Shown here: piece by piece, positions 7,361 to 9,994 of the stretch | Layout: each line of letters starts with the position of its first letter | Position numbering within the stretch: the first letter of the stretch is position 1 | Origin: UKL13-2 sp043756275 | Lineage (GTDB): Bacteria; Pseudomonadota; Gammaproteobacteria; Burkholderiales; Usitatibacteraceae | Length of the DNA stretch: 9,994 nucleotides | Direction: 5' to 3' | Assembly (NCBI GenBank): GCA_043756275.1 | Contig: JAYURJ010000192.1 | Span: forward strand, 1 to 9,994 | The notes under the pieces: model-generated | What the model saw: only the letters and a program-made list of their open reading frames with translations | Told to the model about the DNA's origin: nothing | Databases searched by the model: none | Program-made: the position numbers and the translations under genes

Positions 7361-8412
7361 CCTACCTCGCCAAACCAAAACTGCATCACCCCAACCTGCC
7401 CCGCAACAAGCTGGGCTACACGCGCCGCGATTACGAAGGCGCGATCTCAACGCTTTGTGCCGGTTGTGGACACGATTCAATCAGTGCCGCCATCATTCAG
7501 GCCTGCTTCGAGCTCGAGCTGCCGCCGCACCGGATCGCGAAACTTTCGGGGATCGGCTGCTCATCAAAAACGCCAACCTATTTCCTCGGACATTCACATG
7601 GATTCAATACCGTGCATGGCCGCATGCCTTCCGTGCTGACCGGTGCCAATCTCGCTAATCGTGATCTCATTTATCTGGGTGTATCCGGCGACGGCGATTC
7701 GGCATCCATCGGGCTGGGCCAGTTCGCGCATGTGATGCGGCGCGGCGTGAACATGACCTACATCGTCGAGAACAATGGCGTTTATGGCCTGACAAAAGGA
7801 CAATTTTCTGCGACTTCCGACCGAGGCTCAAAAAGCAAACGCGGCGCTGTCAACACAGACGAAGCCATCGATCTGGTTGGGTTGGCCATGCAACTCGGTG
7901 CCACCTATATCGCACGCAGTTTTTCTGGTGATAAACAACAATTGGTGCCGCTCATTCAGGGTGCGATTTTGCATCAGGGCGCCGCCTTTATCGACGTGAT
8001 TTCTCCCTGCGTGGCGTTCAACAACCACGATGGCTCGACCAAAAGCTACGATTACGTGCGCGAACACAACGAGGCGGTGAATTTTCTCGATGTGATCAAA
8101 TTCCGCGATGAAATCACCACCGAATATGCACCGGGCGCGCTACAGGAAGTGCAACAACACGATGGCTCAGTATTGCGCCTGCGAAAGCTGCACGAGAACT
8201 ACGACCCGACAGACCGTATCGCGGCCATGCATCATTTGCACGAAAGCCATGCCAAGCGCGAAATTGCGACCGGCCTGTTGTTTGTCGATGGCGAACCAAC
8301 CGACCTGCATGCGGCGGCAAATACTGTAGATACGCCGCTCAATTTGCTCGATGACAAGGCACTGAACCCGGGCTCAGCGGCACTCGGCAAGCTGAACGCG
8401 TCGCTGCGATAG
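7357..8412 (+). CDS. korB: 2-oxoacid:acceptor oxidoreductase, beta subunit (TPP and [4Fe-4S])
   Basis: A 351-residue thiamine-diphosphate-binding partner of the preceding subunit. The TPP/Mg motif is GDGDSASIGLGQF (111-123), followed by NN (139-140) and YGLTKGQFSATSDRG (143-157). Four cysteines expected to hold one [4Fe-4S] cluster are in place: CAGC (34 and 37), GIGCSS (68) and ISPCVAFNNHDGSTKSYDYV (218). The last block is characteristic of 2-oxoglutarate-type beta subunits and their close relatives, where SPCVTFND-like sequence is usual. The length is normal to slightly long for the family. The start overlaps the upstream stop as ATGA, with AGGA at 7347-7350 as ribosome-binding site. It completes a three-gene operon. 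No strong terminator was seen in the 63 bp after the stop. Confidence 0.92.
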   Translation: MTYLAKPKLHHPNLPRNKLGYTRRDYEGAISTLCAGCGHDSISAAIIQACFELELPPHRIAKLSGIGCSSKTPTYFLGHSHGFNTVHGRMPSVLTGANLANRDLIYLGVSGDGDSASIGLGQFAHVMRRGVNMTYIVENNGVYGLTKGQFSATSDRGSKSKRGAVNTDEAIDLVGLAMQLGATYIARSFSGDKQQLVPLIQGAILHQGAAFIDVISPCVAFNNHDGSTKSYDYVREHNEAVNFLDVIKFRDEITTEYAPGALQEVQQHDGSVLRLRKLHENYDPTDRIAAMHHLHESHAKREIATGLLFVDGEPTDLHAAANTVDTPLNLLDDKALNPGSAALGKLNASLR

Positions 8413-8475
8413 CGTTGCGCCTGAACGTTTCGCGCTCAATCGTTTAATCGCAATCAGCGAACCTAAAACGCTGCG

Positions 8476-8781
8476 CTACTTTGTGGTCCAGGCGTCGAAA
8501 TCGAGCTTGTCAACGTCGAAGGCCGCGTGTTTGGGTGCTGCACTTGCTTTCATCTCGCTTTCGAGTTTTTGAAAGGCTTCCGCAAGCTTGAAGCTGATCT
8601 TGGCTAAGCTCTCTGGGCTCGCCGTAATTTTCGCCGTTGCATCGGTGACAACAATGGCGCTACTTGCCAGATTGATGTAAATCTGTATCGCCATTTCCCT
8701 GACCGGGTCGTGTTCTTTGCCGGGCTTGCCGCTGGAACTACTGCTGGAATTGCTGCTGGGGCTACCGCCGTGACCTGACAT
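8476..8781 (-). CDS. Small hypothetical protein with serine-rich N-terminus
   Basis: I do not recognise this 101-residue protein. From the ATG at 8781 the N-terminus is low-complexity, Gly/Ser-rich (residues 2-20, including a run of six serines at 12-17). It is followed by KEHDPVREMAIQIYINLASS (23-41 region) and an apparently alpha-helical body with an amphipathic, charged stretch (SLAKISFKLAEAFQKLESEM, ~58-77), ending in FDVDKLDFDAWTTK. There is no signal peptide, membrane segment or cysteine. The frame is open further upstream to 8967, but that extension has no protein-like character. The only ribosome-binding signal for 8781 is a weak GGA nine bases upstream. It converges with the 2-oxoacid oxidoreductase operon. 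Coding is supported by coherent amino-acid composition rather than by homology. Confidence 0.55.
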   Translation of the reverse strand: MSGHGGSPSSNSSSSSSGKPGKEHDPVREMAIQIYINLASSAIVVTDATAKITASPESLAKISFKLAEAFQKLESEMKASAAPKHAAFDVDKLDFDAWTTK

Positions 8782-9031
8782 GTTCGCGTGTCCATCAATA
8801 AAAAAATCGTTGATCGTGGGCCGATGTGATGCCCATCGGTTAAAGCGCATGGTACGCCGAAAGTGCTCGCCACGTCCCGCTGACGTTCCGTATCTGCACA
8901 TTAAATTTTGACAAACTCCAGCATGCACGCGCATTTTCAGAGCATAAACGCCTGCGATGCCCGCCAATGCTAGACATCGCGTTAAAACAACAAGCCTTCA
9001 GACTCGTAGGCGTCAAGGGCTTTTCTGACTA
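8782..9031. other. Non-coding stretch upstream of the small hypothetical gene
   Basis: No convincing gene. It contains a small perfect 6-bp stem with 7-nt loop at 8821-8839 (CCGATG/CATCGG). Reading leftwards it is followed after about 16 nt by a T-run, too far for a standard terminator. Promoter signals for the leftward small gene should lie here, but none is clear. Confidence 0.35.
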
Positions 9032-9348
9032 CTACGTCACGCCCGGCATCCCCGTCTGCACAAACGCCCAGCCCCAATACAACAACCCGACGGCAGCGCC
9101 AGCGACCGCCACGCCGAGCATCCAGCGCCGCCGCACCAGCACACATATAGCGGCGAGTGAAATGGCGATCTGGATAAACGTCATTGATTGGGCGCGTTTG
9201 TCGTACGGATAAAGCGCGTGCTTCGACTTTTCATCTGCGTCCACAAAACCACCGCCCGCCCGGCCGACTTGTAGCCATCTTCGCCATGAGCTTCATGTTC
9301 CAGCGCGAGATCGTGAGGGCCGTGAACGTAAAATTTTCCGCCTGACAT
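9032..9348 (-). pseudogene. Broken DUF4337-like membrane protein gene (internal deletion and frameshift)
   Basis: Two adjacent minus-strand frames together resemble the two ends of a DUF4337-type membrane protein, usually about 180-200 residues. The 5' part starts at ATG 9348 with GGAG (9357-9360) 8 nt upstream and encodes MSGGKFYVHGPHDLALEHEA, the histidine-rich soluble N-terminus, then runs to a stop at 9181. The 3' part, in another frame from about 9244 to 9032, encodes DADEKSKHALYPYDKRAQSM, then a transmembrane segment (TFIQIAISLAAICVLV), RRRW, and a second membrane segment. In the family the middle carries another membrane helix and a charged coiled region; that middle (~90-100 residues) is missing, and the frames meet near 9240-9260. 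The good ribosome-binding site implies the gene was once functional. A deletion plus frameshift fits best; an assembly collapse is possible. The family call is from memory. Confidence 0.6.
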
Positions 9349-9505
9349 AAATTGTGCTCCTGAATTAAAAACTGTCGCGATCATGTGGCTTGTTGGCTCG
9401 CATCGGTGACTAATTCAAAACGCGCCGATTTGGTCGCTGATGGTTTTCAGCAATGCAGTTCTGTCAAAATATCGCACTCAATTCAAAAACCTCAAAAAAC
9501 CGTTC
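9349..9505. promoter_or_regulatory. Divergent intergenic region before the epimerase gene
   Basis: A 157-bp gap between the leftward DUF4337-like remnant and the rightward epimerase. It is AT-richer than its surroundings and carries two AATTCAAAA copies (near 9412 and 9480). No confident promoter hexamers were identified. Confidence 0.3.
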
Positions 9506-9994
9506 ATGACAAAACGAATTCTCGTCACCGGCGCGGCCGGCTTTATCGGCTCCACCCTGTCCCACAAGTTGCTCGCGCGCGGCGATTCGGTGGTGGGTAT
9601 CGACAATCTGAACGACTACTACGATCCCACCCTGAAAATGGCGCGGCTGGCGCGGCTGCAACCGCAAAGCGGGTTCAGTTTTCAACAGCTCGATATTTGT
9701 GATCGCGCGGGGATGGAGGCATTATTTAAAGGCGAGCGTTTTGATGCCGTCATGCATCTGGCAGCCCAAGCTGGCGTCCGTTATTCACTCACCAATCCGC
9801 AGGCCTATATCGACGCCAATCTGGTTGGGTTCACCAATATTCTCGAAGGTGCGCGCCATTCAAAAGTTGGCCACTTGGTGTTCGCCTCCTCGAGCTCCGT
9901 GTACGGTTTGAATGAGCGACTGCCGCTCGCCGAAAGCGACAACGTTGACCATCCGGTGTCGCTCTATGCCGCGACCAAAAAAGCCAATGAACTC
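9506..9994 (+). CDS. NAD-dependent sugar-nucleotide epimerase, N-terminal part (UDP-glucuronate 4-epimerase-like)
   Basis: An extended short-chain dehydrogenase/reductase acting on nucleotide sugars in the cytoplasm, feeding polysaccharide or capsule synthesis. The first 163 codons are present of a usual ~320-340; the right window edge cuts it. Visible are the NAD-binding GAAGFIG (9-15) after a beta-strand (RILVT), the acidic residue of strand 2 in GIDNLNDYYDPTLK (31-44), LDICD (62-66), HLAAQAGVRYS (84-94), the catalytic-serine region FASSSSVYG (126-134), and the active-site YAATK (Tyr154, Lys158). NLNDYYDP and AAQAGVRYS are typical of the UDP-glucuronate 4-epimerase/WbpP-like branch. The start is the ATG immediately before the beta-strand; no Shine-Dalgarno is visible. 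The exact substrate cannot be fixed from this half. Confidence 0.92.
   Translation, partial: MTKRILVTGAAGFIGSTLSHKLLARGDSVVGIDNLNDYYDPTLKMARLARLQPQSGFSFQQLDICDRAGMEALFKGERFDAVMHLAAQAGVRYSLTNPQAYIDANLVGFTNILEGARHSKVGHLVFASSSSVYGLNERLPLAESDNVDHPVSLYAATKKANEL

Noticed and set aside
8450..8480. Possible terminator CAGCG/CGCTG stem after the beta-subunit gene
   Set aside because: Only five base pairs with a nine-base loop and no T-run, so too weak to call.
8901..8936. TTGACA at 8908-8913 as a plus-strand promoter
   Set aside because: No acceptable -10 hexamer at 16-18 bp and no gene immediately downstream on that strand.
8967..9212. 81-residue plus-strand open frame
   Set aside because: It runs antisense to the DUF4337-like remnant, whose minus-strand frame gives coherent membrane helices; the plus-strand peptide is low in structure and unrecognised.
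1..9994. CRISPR arrays, tRNA/rRNA genes, transposases, prophage or toxin-antitoxin pairs
   Set aside because: Looked for on both strands; no regularly spaced repeats, cloverleaf-like sequences or corresponding protein motifs were seen.

Overview
The window looks like a contig end from a Gram-negative proteobacterium, most likely a betaproteobacterium. The grounds are moderately GC-rich coding sequence, an alanyl-tRNA synthetase of proteobacterial type, a 2-oxoacid oxidoreductase operon of the kind known from Azoarcus and Thauera relatives, and a 'TTTCTCCCTGCGGTCGAAATGACA'-type dispersed palindromic repeat. The assignment is inference; no rRNA or other phylogenetic marker is present.

Layout. 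1-977 (minus): the N-terminal 325 codons of alanyl-tRNA synthetase, running off the left edge; the last ~41 bases look like degraded contig-end sequence. 978-1314: divergent intergenic region with a perfect 30-bp inverted repeat. 1315-2109 (plus): TauE/SafE-family membrane exporter. 2220-3497 (minus): ATP-grasp ligase of unknown substrate, convergent with the exporter. 3498-3665: divergent control region. 3666-8412 (plus): three tightly coupled genes (two 4-bp ATGA overlaps) for an NAD(P)H/FAD/Fe-S flavoprotein, a gamma-alpha fused 2-oxoacid oxidoreductase subunit, and its TPP/[4Fe-4S] beta subunit. 8476-8781 (minus): small protein of unknown function with a serine-rich N-terminus. 9032-9348 (minus): a broken DUF4337-type membrane protein gene. 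9506-9994 (plus): N-terminal 163 codons of a NAD-dependent sugar-nucleotide epimerase, cut by the right edge.

How the genes work together. The centrepiece is the 3666-8412 operon. The first protein carries FAD- and NAD(P)-binding motifs, N-terminal GltD-like cysteines and two C-terminal ferredoxin-like cysteine motifs. The second and third form the catalytic core for oxidative decarboxylation of a 2-oxoacid to an acyl-CoA. Together they predict an enzyme that couples 2-oxoacid oxidation (probably 2-oxoglutarate) directly to NADP+, without a separate ferredoxin subunit, as described for the Azoarcus evansii 2-oxoglutarate:NADP+ oxidoreductase. The ATP-grasp gene is transcribed divergently from the same 168-bp region and may be co-regulated, but no functional link can be shown. 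The remaining genes are unrelated housekeeping, transport or envelope functions. Nothing here is a clear defence system, CRISPR array, prophage or transposase.
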